Assembly (NCBI GenBank): GCA_003008705.1
Contig: PDUO01000010.1
Location: forward strand, 558,001-622,000
DNA length: 64,000 nucleotides
Direction of reading: 5' to 3'
From: Pezicula radicicola
Taxonomy: Eukaryota > Ascomycota > Leotiomycetes > Helotiales > Dermateaceae
Every line of letters begins with the position of its first letter. The first letter of the stretch is position 1. A program made the translations under genes and the position numbers. Below the pieces are notes generated by a model, which did no database searches, was not told where the DNA came from, and was given only the letters and a program-made list of their open reading frames with translations. Positions 11,505 to 23,102 of the stretch are shown piece by piece.

Positions 11505-12263
11505 TCATCCACCTACTTGAACAAAATAGCCTTGCCCGGGCTGCTTCTCTTTCTCTCTCAGCATCTCCAAAATGCTCTCTTCCGGTGGAGGCGGGGGTAT
11601 CTCCTGCAGGTCTTCCGGCTGAATTCCGTCAAGCGCGTCGAGATAGTCATAGTCATCCTCATCAGCCGTGTTCGGATTCATGATGTTGAAGTCGCTGTAA
11701 ATAGCCGACGTCTGGTCGATCCCAACACCTTCCTCGTTCTGTTCTTCATCTAATTTATCCTCCAGGTCCAATGCATCATAGTTTGAAAGACCTAAGGGCG
11801 ACGGCGGTAAAGGCATCTCATGCCACCTCGGCTTCTGTACAATGTTGCGCAACGACGCCAATGTTCCCCTACTTCGCTCATGCTCCTGACGCATGAATGC
11901 CTTCGCCGCATCCATGCTTAATCGAACCCGATTCATAATAGCCGCCTTTCTCAGTTCGTTCTTCCCAACAGCTCTGTTCCTCGCCCATGCTGCAATTTTA
12001 GAGCTACCACGATTTACAATATTTGTAGCAGGCTGGGAATAAGGCCTGCTGAGACGAGATGTAATAAGATGCAATCGTAGCCGTCTCTTCTTTCTACACT
12101 CATTTCCATCTCCATCAACATCAGATAGTGCCCGACGACGTTTGAGCGGGACTGGTACTGAGGGAGGTTGGTCAAATGAAAATTTGAGGGCGGGTAGTGC
12201 GGTAAATGTAAAGGTGAATGTGTCCGTCGTCGACGACCCTGTGTCGGACCAGAAATGTACCAT
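11505..12263 (-). CDS. Conserved basic protein of unknown function
   Basis: About 252 residues from the methionine at 12263; the frame is open further up to 12434, so the start is uncertain and an upstream exon is possible (a GTGAGT donor lies at the boundary). Visible features are a T/F-rich N-terminus, the block LKFSFDQPPSVPVPLKRRR, a KKRRLRLHLITSRLSRPYS stretch that looks like a nuclear targeting and folded helical segment, a central basic helix (NELRKAAIMNRVRLSMDAAK), and a highly acidic C-terminal half ending in a PPPPPEE motif. I recognise the style of a conserved ascomycete hypothetical protein but cannot assign a function. The coding character (balanced frame, alternating basic and acidic blocks) is clear. 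Confidence 0.7.
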   Translation of the reverse strand: MVHFWSDTGSSTTDTFTFTFTALPALKFSFDQPPSVPVPLKRRRALSDVDGDGNECRKKRRLRLHLITSRLSRPYSQPATNIVNRGSSKIAAWARNRAVGKNELRKAAIMNRVRLSMDAAKAFMRQEHERSRGTLASLRNIVQKPRWHEMPLPPSPLGLSNYDALDLEDKLDEEQNEEGVGIDQTSAIYSDFNIMNPNTADEDDYDYLDALDGIQPEDLQEIPPPPPEESILEMLREKEKQPGQGYFVQVGG

Positions 12264-12434
12264 ACTCACGTGTCGTGGTGGCACTTGGAACCGAACTGAT
12301 ATTCGCAACACCAAGCACCAAGCAAGTGTGATGTGCTCGTGTCCAGAATCTTCAAGCCCTCTTAACGGGGCGACTTCATCTCCTCCACAAAGTACAGTAC
12401 TTGAAAACACTCGCTCATCGGTAATGATGTCCAA

Positions 12435-13866
12435 CCAGAACCTTGCAACTCTGGCCCTCGAAGATGGATAGTAGTATAGAAGAAAGATAAATATCCGAAG
12501 AGAGATGTAGAGGAAGAAGGAGATGAGGTGTGAAAGAGAGAGAGAGCATCACGCTTACGAGTTAGGAGACTACGGACTCCGGCATGCTGAAAGGCCCAGA
12601 AAGAACCCTCGTATCCCGCCCGCACTTTCCATCGCCACGGTATTTTGCGGGGAAGCCAGATGTGCATGAGACTAAAAAAGTCACACCCCCTGTTAATGGT
12701 CACGAGCTGCCCCGTCTGGTTTGTATGATTGGCTTGGGGCGGAAATGCACTCCATACCGCTTGCGCTTGGAGATACTGTCTTTGGAGAAGAGAATTGCTT
12801 ATTCCTCTTCACCTAATTTTTTTTTTCGCAGGATTCTTTATTGAAGCAGAAAAATTAGTTGCGCTTTAAGGCTGAGGGGATATCCTTCCTAGCGAGGCCA
12901 TAGCACGTTTCAAGAGTTAATTAATAAACGTAAGAAGTGCATATTCACTGCTTCCCCAAGCTGTACTTTCGTACCTATATCCTGTGGAGGGCCCTAATTG
13001 GCGCTGTGTAAAAATCTGGGGAAGGATGTACAGGAAAACTCTCAGCCCTAGACCCTTGCATGAAAACGCAACTCTTAAATTCGCAATAGAAAGTTTCCTT
13101 CTATTCCTGGCTGAAAGACTCCTCTTACATACCGGCAGTCCGATCCGAGCTTTTTTTTTAAAAAAGCGAAAAGTAGTGTAGTAACGAAATAACAAATACT
13201 TCGTGCAGGAGGTTTCTGAACATCCTTATTAATCTAATCCCAGTTGGGGGCCCCCTACTAAAGGATCTCATAAGCGATCTATCATCAGGAAGAACCCGAC
13301 TACTACCTTACTGATGGGGCTCGAATCACTTGGCACATTTGACAACAAAGTACCTACCTACCAAATGTTGCAAATTTTCACAAAGTATCATAGCCTTCCA
13401 ATATAATAGATCTGGAGCGTTCTCTGTACCCAATACTAAGCTGATATCTGTACGCAGTAAGCACTCTGTTTGTAAAGTACAGAAGTGTCAGTAGCTGCAC
13501 TGCTCAGATTGCTGTCGCGTGGACAGATTCCATATAACGTCAGATATTTATTCTTTCTCGTACTTTCTTTGTCTAGCACTGTAGGCGATTTGAAATCTCT
13601 TAATTGTCGGGATTGAGAAGTCCCGGTTGGTCGGATCTAGTGTTTGGCTGAACTCACTTGATTCGGGTAGCTTACTTGGTTTGCGTAACTCAGTTGGTAT
13701 GGGTACTCAGTTATTTGGGTAGCTCACTTATTTTAGATAACTCACCTAATTTAGGTACTCATTTAATTCGGGTAACTCACTTAATTTAGGAAACTCAATT
13801 GACTTCAGTAACTCACTTGGTTTGGGTATAGCTTAGAAGAATCGGTGTAGAAGGTCTTGCTATTAC
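12435..13866. other. Intergenic region with minisatellite
   Basis: About 1.4 kb. It holds the 5' region of the gene to the left, a GGGGGCCCCC palindrome near 13246, and the 18-bp minisatellite listed separately at 13651-13828. No gene is supported. Confidence 0.55.
13651..13828. repeat. Degenerate minisatellite, about ten units of about 18 bp
   Basis: Successive units of the type ACTCACTTGGTTTGGGTA run head to tail, most 16-19 bp long and diverged at several positions. The array ends about 40 bp from the 3' end of the RRB1 gene. A shorter array of the same unit family occurs at 18338-18440. Seen directly by reading; unit boundaries are approximate. Confidence 0.85.
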
Positions 13867-15406
13867 CTATACACTGATCGTCTTGAAAACATTAAATTCT
13901 TTTCCAGTCCCAACCAGGCAGCCCGGTATTTGCGGGTGCCAATGAACCTCCTTGCCATTTTGCATATAGTGCACAAAGAGTAATTGCGGAGGCACCTCAG
14001 TAACACCACCCGTATCCTTACTTTCCTCGTCATCTAGTTCCACTGCTAAATCCCAAAGTGACAAGGTATCATCCCCGGCCGCAACGGCAACTATACTATC
14101 ATCTGTAGGATGCCATTCCACACTTGTTATCTGTTCCTTGTGGAAGTTGAAGCTGGCAACTGGCGTTGGTTTTGAGGGCTTTGACGCATTGCTTGGCTTC
14201 CATTGCCGCAAGTCCCAGACTGCCCAGACACCGTCATCTGCTCCCGATGCAAGCAGATGGGAGGTTTGGTGAGACCAAGACATCACATTGACATCCGTGT
14301 CGCTTACTTGGACAGTCACTGCTGCTTGTCTACTTTTACTGCGAACATCCCATACTTTGATAGTGCCGTCGCTGGACGCCGAAGCGAACACAGTCTCTTC
14401 CTTAGGACTCCATTGCAACTCCTCGACACTACCCGTATGACCTAGGAAAGGTCTCGAATCGGTAGCCCATCCTCCACCTGCTGTTCGAGTAGTGACAAAG
14501 ACGCTGCCATCATTATCACCAGTAAGGAGTTTTCCAGTTGAGATCAGAGGCGACCAGTCGACAGCGTAACCTTCTGACTTGTGCATACGGAGTGTAGATA
14601 TCGGCTTGTTTTGCTGGGGCGTAATGATCGTGCCGGGGTTATCGAATGAAGCTAGATGAGGGGTAACATCATGAATGAGAACTTGACCTGCTTCTGTCAT
14701 AGAAGCTGTGAGGGTAGTAGGCGGCCGTGAAGAATCAGATGGTGGAATCTGGTGTGCCCGTATCCGGTTTGTGGTTGAGGTCATAGGTATTGATGTAGAT
14801 TCGAGTATTGGATCAGCATCCTCGTCCTCATCATCAGATGAATCGTCTGCATCCTGGTCCCTCTCCATTCTGCTGAGCCCGCTAAACTTCATAACCATGA
14901 GTTGGTTCTCTTTCTCCCTCTTACTCTCTGCTTGGGTTCCGGCCACTGCATACATTGTCGCCGGATATGTCTTTCGGTTGTCACCCAAACTATCTTTTAT
15001 GATATCAAAAGAGAGGCATGGCCAAGGAGTGCTAAGCGCATGCAGCATTTCGTATGTAGTAAGATCAGGAGATAATGTCTGGCCGGGTTCGAGTTTATTC
15101 CTTCCAACGATAAAAGTCTGCTGGTCCACATCCATAGCTTCTACATAATATTCAGCATATTTTCATTACTAGACAAGAGCAGTATTCAGCGCTTATGAAC
15201 ATACCTCCTTTTTCTTCTGCTTCGCGCTCTGCATCAGGTCTGCCATCTACACCCGCTTCCAAAATCTCATCCTCACTTTCAAATTCGTCCTCGAACTCAT
15301 CTTCAAATTCTCCAATTTCGTTGTCTAGTTCTGGCTTTTCCTGACGTTCTCCTCCCTTTAGCGACACGCCCCCATTTTCATGGTCTTCTGCTGGACGTTT
15401 TGACAT
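13867..15406 (-). CDS. rrb1: RRB1/GRWD1 ribosome-assembly WD40 chaperone
   Basis: Two exons, 15406-15205 and 15140-13867, with a 64-nt intron; 491 residues. The first exon encodes a strongly acidic N-terminus (repeated EFEDEFED), then the histone/ribosomal-protein binding segment PWPCLSFDIIKDSLG with YPATMYAVAGTQA, a second acidic loop (DDSSDDEDEDADP), and WD40 repeats (GYAVDWSPL, FLGHTGSVEELQWSP, KVWDVRSK, VMSWSHQTSHLLASG, ITSVEWHPTDDSIVAVA), ending EVHWHPQIPGCLVGTG. This order matches Rrb1, the dedicated chaperone of ribosomal protein uL3 in the nucleus, needed for 60S subunit assembly. The gene is divergent from mitoribosomal bS6m with 248 bp between start codons. Confidence 0.95.
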
Positions 15407-15654
15407 GGTTGCGTGGAAACAGCAGTTTTTGAAAGGAGCGGAGGAGGGGTTGCAACTTGCGGAGTTTTGTACCGGTACACTTAATTTTTCTTATCGACGC
15501 GCGATTGTGAACTTTTTGGATTTTTAAAAGTGGACCGCCGCCTCGGCAGGGATTACAGTGCTGTAGAGTCCCGTAGCGCGCGACGTCCGTCCGATTTCTC
15601 AAATCTCGCCAGCAGCAGCAGCAGCACCAGAAGCATTCGAATGTAGAGCCAGAA
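15407..15654. promoter_or_regulatory. Bidirectional promoter of RRB1 and mitochondrial bS6m
   Basis: Only 248 bp separate the two start codons, so both transcripts start from this segment. It contains the 10-bp palindrome GTACCGGTAC near 15470, A/T stretches near 15482-15530 and an (AGC)n run at about 15610-15627. The arrangement suggests coordinated expression of cytosolic and mitochondrial ribosome factors; no bound factor can be named. Confidence 0.55.
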
Positions 15655-16124
15655 ATGTTGTATGAGCTCATCGCAATTGTACGTGTGCTGGAGCCAATTA
15701 TGAGGATCTTCTTGTATTGACAACTGTATAGGTTCGGCCGGGCAACCTCGCCGAGGTCAAAGAGTACGGCCATCCCTCGAGCTTCTATGCCACAGCTCCC
15801 AGCGCTCCATACTGACAGTATCTTTTCAGAATTGCCCGCACAGCCGGATCCCTCGTCCTTCAATCAGGCGGCACTATCCGCGGTATCACGAATTGGGGCA
15901 TTTCTAGTCTTCCCAAGCGGACGCGCAAACATCAGGCCCTCTACCACAATGGTCACTACTTTGTCATGAGATACGATGCATCCAGCAAAACCCAAGATGA
16001 TGTTAGAAAAACCTTGGGATTGGATCCGCGGATGATCAAGTTCAGCTCGGTCAAGCTGGGTGGGACACTGGAGGAGTTGAGTAAGATAGGGGGAGAGATT
16101 CCATGGGAAAAGCGAGAGACATAA
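15655..16124 (+). CDS. mrp17: Mitochondrial 37S ribosomal protein bS6m (MRP17)
   Basis: Three exons, 15655-15678 (24 nt), 15732-15763 (32 nt) and 15830-16124; 116 residues. Joining them gives MLYELIAIVRPGN, then LAEVKEIARTAG, then the conserved GGTIRGITNWGISSLPKR, HNGHYFVMRYDASS and RMIKFSSVKLGGTLEEL, which is the ribosomal protein S6 fold in its mitochondrial form. It is part of the small subunit of the mitochondrial ribosome. Both tiny exons are needed to restore the first beta strand, which confirms the splicing model. Confidence 0.93.
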
Positions 16125-16377
16125 AAGGGGCGGACCACGTCTGGATTGTATCATATGGGCATTGCAAGGCGAAACGGCATCAATGTACAAGGGACATTTG
16201 TCTCGATGTTTATTTCATATGCTTGCTCCAAAGTGAAGCTTCATTATTCCCCATACGCCATGCAGACTGAAAATGCTACTCCCTCCCAAGGTTTAGATAA
16301 AAGGTCGAACTGTTTGCCTAGATAATCGCGTTAACTTGGGTGATTCTAGTTTTGAACATCTGACTGACAAAACTCAT

Positions 16378-17230
16378 CTAGTCGATTTCCATAGTCTCAG
16401 GCGAACCTCGCTTTTGTTTGGCATAGACCACGAAATCATCAATAACTCCTGGCCAAGCACCATTTTCATCCCAGAAACTCAAAGTCTCATCCTTCATGCT
16501 CTTGTTTGCGAACTCAAGCGTCATATTCCACATATCCTTATTGACGCTCTTGTTCCACTTCGCTCGCAAGTACTCAATCCACAACTCCAACCAATTTGTT
16601 GTCGCAGTAGCCCAAGGCTGTCCACCCGGCGAGAATAGCATCTCCCAATACACAATTGCTGCATCCACAGCAAGGGCTTTGGCACCAGATTCCCTGGCAC
16701 AGACCCATGTGTATCTGTAGACACGTTTGAATAGTGCTGGATCATGGGGTAGCTGCTTGACAAGTTTGCTGACATGGTCCTTTTGCTTTGCAACAGTATC
16801 CAGACCAAGAGCCTTCCATCCATCCACAAATCCCTGTTTTGTCATCTCTCCAATGACTGGGGCCTGGACAATCTCCAAAGGGACTAGTACATCTACACTT
16901 TCGATGTCGACTCCTATAGCCTCAAGGTACGACATAGTGCCATTTACGCCAGTAGTGTCCTTCTCGTCTTCTTCGGCATTTCGGTACTGGTCGAAAATCT
17001 TCGTTAAGGCTGCAGTGGTATCCTTTATGGGAGCTCCGGTGGAACCACCTTGTGAATAATAGCTATAATGCCCAAATCGTTAGTCTGAGTCATTCTATGA
17101 TTTGCCATTCAGGCTACCTAGGGAGCGGATGTGGGGGAAGCAGAAGTGGGTGGGTCTGTGGGCGGCTGAATGGCTCAAACGATGGAGCCTTTGGGCTTAG
17201 CTTGCGTTGTTTCGTTATACGTTTCGACAT
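16378..17230 (-). CDS. DCN1-like cullin neddylation (potentiating neddylation domain) protein
   Basis: Proposed two exons, 17230-17118 and 17062-16378, 265 residues. The second exon carries the whole potentiating-neddylation domain: TAALTKIFDQYRNAEEDEKD, GTMSYLEAIGVDIES, FVDGWKALGLDTVAKQK, YRYTWVCARESGAKAL, MLFSPGGQPWATATTNWLELW and the C-terminal WPGVIDDFVVYAKQKRG, which contains the acidic cullin-contact patch. Dcn1 proteins act as scaffold-type E3 enzymes that stimulate NEDD8 transfer onto cullins. The first exon (basic, starting MSKRITKQRKLSPKAP) is inferred only from phase, donor and a good branch-point/acceptor; no UBA domain was found, unlike yeast Dcn1, so the N-terminus is uncertain. 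Confidence 0.85.
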
Positions 17231-18715
17231 GACTGTTGGGACTATAAAGATAGTTGCAAGAAGAATTTGAATAACCCAAGTTGAGCTGGCGGTTGGTGAC
17301 AATGTGACGGAGCCAAAGTGGTGAGTATGACTGGCGAAGGTGGGTGGCTAGCGAAGAATATGAGAGGTATTTCCTGGGGCCTTCCTCGTCCTAAGCAACT
17401 GCTCATACTGTGGTATTTTCCTGTTCTTGGAAGGCTTGTCGAGTTACTGAAGTTAACCCAGCAACTGAAAATAGCTGCATTGACCATTTCGTTAGGTTGT
17501 CTAATTAGATAAATGGTGAGAATAGGAAGTCGCAGCCTGCAGCTCTCCCATTCTTCCTGCTCGTTGTTCGACGAAGACTTGTTGTATGATTTCCCCAAAC
17601 TCCGACCGTGACTTCCTATCTCGCCCCGGTAGAGGTGCTTCATTTGGCGCGGTTTGATTGTCCGTATAGATGGGGGAAAGGTCCAGGGAGAATCATATTC
17701 GGAGGGTTATAGAAGGCTGTCGGCTCGAGGAAATCCATGGTCATTGCAAAGATGATCTTCTACCCTGGCGGCCCTTACAAAAGAAATGTCTTCACCTACC
17801 TATCAATAGCAACATCTGACTTCCAGCCGGCAGCTTTGAGGTACTATAGCAGAAGCCACTAGTCAGTTATGCTCGCCAAAGTACAAAAGTTTGGCGATGA
17901 ACTCACTCTCGAAGCAATTCTCTCGGAGGCTCCTGTCAGTTGCATGAACTGCTGGGTGTCACTGCGCTGCTTCGCTGTGGGAGGCATAGTGAGTAGGCTT
18001 CTGCCAGTATGTTGTTATTATGTAGGTGGAAGTTATGGTAGGAGAATCAAGAATTAGGAGAATCGGGAATGAGGGGAGGATGGGGGGGTAATGCAAGGAC
18101 TGACGACGTGCGATTGATCTCCCGCTAATAAACGCTATCAGCTTTATCAGACAAGGCTGTCAACCATGCAAGCCTGCCTAGAATATAAGGCACTTAAATG
18201 CACACAAGGCTGAGGTGTGAATTTGGTGATTGAGTTAAAAGGTAGACCGAGGTTTTAATAAGTCTCGCTTTATCTATTAGAAAAACAAGTACTGTAAAAC
18301 GTTCCGTGGAATCTGACACCGGTACTTCACTACTGCAGTAACTAACTCGATTTGAGTAAGTCCCTTGTTTTGAGTAACTTGTGTTGAGTAACTCACTTTT
18401 TAGGCTATTGACTTGATTTAAGTAACTCACTTGACTCGATCTATGTCTTCTATTTAAAGCTTGCATTAATCCTCACAGTTGGAGCAATGTAGATATGAAA
18501 AGGCAAATTCGCAAATTCGCAAATTCTTACTAAGAGTCTGCACCATTTCTCTCCTCGTGTCTGCTCCTAGGTACTGAATCATTATGTATACAAGCGCTGA
18601 TGCTAGAGGAAAACTGCCTCCCTCAAATCGAATGCAGCAAAGGTATAAACCCCCCCAAAACTTAAGAGAACCCTTGTGCGGAATAACAACCAAATAAAGC
18701 CTTAAAACTGCCTCG
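17231..18715. other. Intergenic region with second minisatellite array
   Basis: About 1.5 kb with no supported gene. It contains the DCN1-like promoter, a short array of the 18-bp minisatellite family (separate entry) and the 3' flank of MVP1. Open frames here have no family features. Confidence 0.5.
18338..18440. repeat. Short degenerate array of the same 18-bp minisatellite unit
   Basis: Units such as GTAACTCACTTGACTCGAT and AGTAACTCACTTTTTAGG recur about five times with more divergence than the 13.7-kb array. The orientation and the core word TAACTCACTT are the same. Confidence 0.7.
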
Positions 18716-21086
18716 TTATCCGATTGGCATGCTCTCTAGTTCCTCGTGCAACTGCTTCCAGTTATCTGCTTGAAGTTCAGAGTACTTTACACGCTCCTGT
18801 GCCCAATCCTGATTCCAACGGCTAACATGAAATTGCGACTGCTGGAAATATATGAGTTCATCTCTGATGCACTCTTTGACAAAGACTCCCCGAGCATGCT
18901 GGGCTACGATTGACTCTTTGTCCTAAATAGTTGTTAGCATAATCAGACAATTTGAAAGTAGGGAAGCTTACCCTGATTATGGCTTCGGTAACCTTCTCGA
19001 TTTCTCCAGGCTTGACCAACCCTTCAGGCTTTCCTCGTATTGTAATAAGTTTTTGTTCATTGTTCTGAATTCTTCGCTCGAGTTGCGGAATGTTGTCTCT
19101 GTCGTATCTGTCACGACGTTCAAACATCTCTCTCATACTAACCAAGGTATCCCGTTGCCTCTTCAAATCTTCGAGCACACCTTGATCCCAAGCCCTGGCC
19201 TCATCTTCAAGAAGGCTCTGGCTATTGGACACATGTTTTGCAGTGGCTATAAGTCCCTCATTGAGAAGAGGAACATCATTCGTATCAGTTGCATATGTGT
19301 CGTTAGAAGAATCCGTCAAAGACTGCAAGGAAAGGGACAATCGTAGGTGATCTGCGGCAAGTCCTTCATTGCGTTTGGAAAGTCGATCCATGAGATTACA
19401 AAGGTTGATATAAATTTCCGCAGACCGGCGAATTCCAGTACGCGTAGTGCTGAATAAATCATTCAAGGTTGGCGGCAGAGAGTCTTCAAGTCCTGGCGGT
19501 AACGGCTTGCCGACAAATTCTTCTTGCACCGAAATTGTCGCTTGCTTTCGCCATACAGCAAGTTCCTGGTGCTAATTAGCATGCGCTTAGCAAAAAATAG
19601 AAGATGTTTCCGTTGTGAAGCAGCTTACTGTTGGTACAGTCAAGAACATGATTACTAATTGCTCCTGGCTCAAAACTGGATGTCGAACAAGAGCATTCGA
19701 AAAGCGTGCTAGTCCTCGTCGTCGTTTCTCAATAAACGTGCTATCCGCAGCCAAGTGGTTTCCGTTCACTAGTCGCTGTCAGAAAGTTTTCTATGATTCT
19801 TAAACGATCAACTCACCTCCAACTCTCTTTGGCGGTAGCAGTGGTAGTTGGCGGAAAGGATAACGCTTCTGTAGGCAGTCTAGCAGCCAAACGAAATCGC
19901 TGTATCTTCTCACCACCTTGCTATTTCTCCGTGGGCTAGCTACCTGGTAGTTGTGATGCTGGAACATGAACATTCCCTCCTTCTCTGGTAAAAGAGTGAT
20001 TATTACATTTTCCTCTGGGCCACCTGGGGCTTGTCCGCCACCAAAAGATCTTCTTGGAGGGTCTGGCGCAGGTCGGTCTCGATCACCTCCTGAATCACCA
20101 AAACCACCTCCACGAATTGTAGATTCTGCCTGGTTGTTGAATGGAGCGCTAGAGTTGCCATCATAAGAACCCCAAACACCAGCTGCCGGCGTTGTAGGCG
20201 CGTCTGAGTTTCGATGTGAGGACCCATTTGATTGATCTGCGGATGTCGTCGTGAAATTGCTTGTCGTTCTTACTGGCACGTGCACGCCATTGCTTGCTGA
20301 ATTCGATGCGCCATTCGTCTTTGGAATGAGAGGTTCATGTTCGTGTCCCCTGTGCAAAGCTGGGCTTCCCCATGGATCAGCCTCAGGGAAATCCATTGAA
20401 GCTTTCCGCACTGCTCGCGTCTTCTGGGGGGTAACAGTTGCTGCAGAGGGAGGCGATTCTGGTCGTTGAGGGGGTTTGGCTGCTAGCTCGGAGGTGTCTA
20501 GCAAAGTCGCTGATGTCGTTGAAAGGCTTGGAAGCTTTGGTATGGGAAGATCTACACTCATCAGCTCGAATTCATGGCCAAACAAGCTTAAGATAAGATG
20601 TTACTAACTCCTCCGCCTCTCGTCTACTCCATCTAAAGTGATATCCTCTTGTTCTTGCGCTAAACCAATTAATGCCAGCAGCACATTGAACTCATTTCGA
20701 CCCAGATCCTTTAACTCCCCACCGGGCGCAACGATGTTCATGATACGAGTCTGTTCATCAGCACCTAAATTCCCTGCGCTCAGCACCTTTGTCACACCTG
20801 CAAAGCCTATCTTGCCACCCGCATTATTCTCATCCTTAAGTACGGTATCGAAGGTGTCAATATAGCTGTCGGGCACATCAGAAGCGGGCAAAAGCCGTTT
20901 TATCAATTCAGCACGAGGCGCTTTCTTTGGAGTTGGCATCCCCCAACCTGGACTATTATCATCTTCTCCGAAAATGGATGACTTGGATCCAACGCCTGGA
21001 CTGGGTTCCTCGTCGTCGTCGAAGAGGGAAATTCGTGATTTAGTTGCCGCTGCGGACTCGTCCGGCGATGTGCCAAATAGCGACAT
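18716..21086 (-). CDS. mvp1: Sorting nexin MVP1 (SNX8-like), PX-BAR protein
   Basis: Five exons, 21086-20609, 20551-19817, 19768-19629, 19571-18972 and 18922-18716; all phases agree and give 719 residues, a normal Mvp1 length. Order of domains: an N-terminal EH-like/helical segment (LIKRLLPASDVPDSYIDTFD, FAGVTKVLSAGNLG), a disordered S/P/G-rich linker (about 180-335), a PX domain at about 340-452 with the phosphoinositide-binding RRYSDF (374-379) and LPLLPPKRVG, and a C-terminal BAR-type helical region (HLRLSLSLQSLTD, LEDLKRQRDTLVSMREMFERRDRYD). Mvp1 binds PI3P on endosomes and works in retrograde endosome/vacuole-to-Golgi sorting. Introns were placed by homology blocks such as DERRR-N-LPIPKLP. 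Confidence 0.93.
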
Positions 21087-21762
21087 TATCAGGATGAACT
21101 TGGGCAGAACTCCAATTCCTGTATATGCAGAAAATTAAACAATAACAAGAACAGATCACAAACTGCAGCAGTGGCGTTATCAAGAGATGATGAAGCTGCT
21201 TCCAGCGTTCCAAGAAGCTGGACTGTACTAGTGGGCCCGCGTCGACAAGGATCAGCCGCAACCAAACATGGTGAACTCGGGTGCGCGTCAAGTGCGGTTT
21301 TGCGACGGGTGCGACTTCTGAACTTACAATACTGCCTACGGTACAGATAAAATACTAACCTGGAGCTGCTGACTATAATTTAAATGATCACTTTTGACAA
21401 TTTTGGATGGAAAGGACTGCTCTGTAGTAGATTTCCCAGAGTTGCCATCTTGAGAGCTCCATTGCAGCTAAAAAGGGTTCATGCAGAGATGTCTTGCAGC
21501 CACAAGAATTCAAGAGACGAGCTTGGATTCAAACTGAATCCAGCCCAATGCCCAGGCTCTTGACATCATCTGCAGTCCAAAGAGTAAGACATGTGAAGCT
21601 CTTTGTGGCCCTGTACAACCATTTAGTACAGACTCGATCCAACTTGCAGGACCATTTTGAAACTGCAGAGGAAGTTCGGTCCTCGAACGCCAGATTTTTG
21701 CCAATTCAAAAGCGTCATAAATTCCAACAGTGTGATACATATTATACACAAGGCTACACACC
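21087..21762. other. Intergenic between MVP1 and uL15m
   Basis: About 680 bp, promoter side of MVP1 and 3' flank of the uL15m gene. Nothing else recognised. Confidence 0.5.
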
Positions 21763-22714
21763 CTACCATATTCTGTTCTCGCCTTTTGCGACCACCTGTC
21801 CTCCAATCTTCTTCGTTTTCCGTCGTCCACTTCCAGTTCCAGGAGTCTTAAAGAACAAACTGGGTCCTTGTCCTTCCTCAACTAAGTGACTCAGGTACCC
21901 TCTATGTGCTGCGTCTCGGTAGTACTCCATATCTTTACGGCTGGTAGGATCTGGTAGGCGGTATGAGAAGGGTGAAGCTGATGGTGATGTCGCAGCAAGT
22001 ATGGGTGATCCGCTCTCTGCTGGTGGTGTCATAGCAAGCGGAGTGAAACTCGACTCCGACTCGCCCTTCAATAGTCTCTTTATAGACGACTTGGTATAAA
22101 ATCTCGTAGTGACTTTCCCCCCTACTGCCTCGATAGCCTCAATTGCTTGTGTCGAAGCCCTCGATACGAGAATGTTGATGGGAGTCTTTAGCTGTTCCTT
22201 TCCTCGTGCCAGAAGCTTTACGCCGTCCTTGATTCCGTGTAGGCATCGCGATTCGCAAAGTTCTTTAAGAGTGATTGGGCGGGTAGGATCAAGCCGTCCT
22301 TGATCGATCCATGACTGTATACGATCTAGGTTTACGGGAGACATTTCGACAGAGAAACTAAATGCAATCAGCGTATGATCTAAACATTTCCTCGTGAGTG
22401 ATTCCATACAGATTCTCAAAACCTCGCTCGCCGTGTACAACATGCTGCGGTGTCTGACCACCCTGGAATCTGGCTGGCACTTTTCCATGCTGCTTCTGGC
22501 CCTTATGACCTCTTCCTGATGTCTTTCCCTTGCCCGATGATGGACCGCGACCTTTTCGCATACGTTTGCTGTAAGCTCCTGGGTTGTCGGCCAAGCTTGC
22601 AAGGACGGAGGCATTCCGAGCCTGAAATAAGGGCAACAGGAACGAGGCCAGCGACACTGAACTCGCGGGCGCTGGGCGGCAGTACGCCGTGAGCGCTGGT
22701 AGTCGTGGAGGCAT
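21763..22714 (-). CDS. mrpl10: Mitochondrial 54S ribosomal protein uL15m (MRPL10)
   Basis: Two exons, 22714-22410 and 22357-21763, 299 residues. After a mitochondrial presequence (arginine- and serine-containing, [19 protein letters not shown]...) comes the L15 signature [20 protein letters not shown] and [17 protein letters not shown]; exon 2 continues with [45 protein letters not shown] and the [24 protein letters not shown] fold end. A long fungal extension follows. It belongs to the mitochondrial large subunit. The gene is divergent from the GT90 gene. Confidence 0.95.
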
Positions 22715-23102
22715 GATGTTGACGAATTTTGATGGCTCAATGCTTCATCTGTTTTCTCGTCGTCTTCAAGCGAATCCTCATCTGAATTTAGAATCTAAAA
22801 TTTGACAGGGTTAGGGTCATCTTATCTCCACGGCCCACACCCCTTTCAGGCAACGTACCGTAAAAGCTCTAGAATTCTTGGCATTTCCAAATCATGCAGG
22901 CCTTGGATTGGAAGTGGCATTGCAATTTGCTGTAGTATTTCCTCAACCACCCGGGACAACGACTCTCACGACGAGGACACACTGATGGATTGTTGTGCGC
23001 GACGTTCCATGCCTCGATGACCTCGCCCTAAGATCTTTTGCGCCAGCCTTATCCAGCCTTATACAACTAACTAACTATTCACGAAAACAGCACCTCGCAG
23101 TG
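22715..23102. promoter_or_regulatory. Divergent promoter of uL15m and GT90 genes
   Basis: 388 bp between opposed start codons at 22714 (minus) and 23103 (plus). It includes a purine/pyrimidine mixed stretch and no identifiable binding site. Confidence 0.45.

Noticed and set aside
21510..21560. GGATTCAAACTGAATCC considered as a tRNA B-box
   Set aside because: It does not match the GGTTCRANTCC consensus and no acceptor or anticodon stem can be folded around it.
22450..22692. Frames antisense to uL15m exon 1
   Set aside because: Shadow frames of a conserved basic ribosomal protein.
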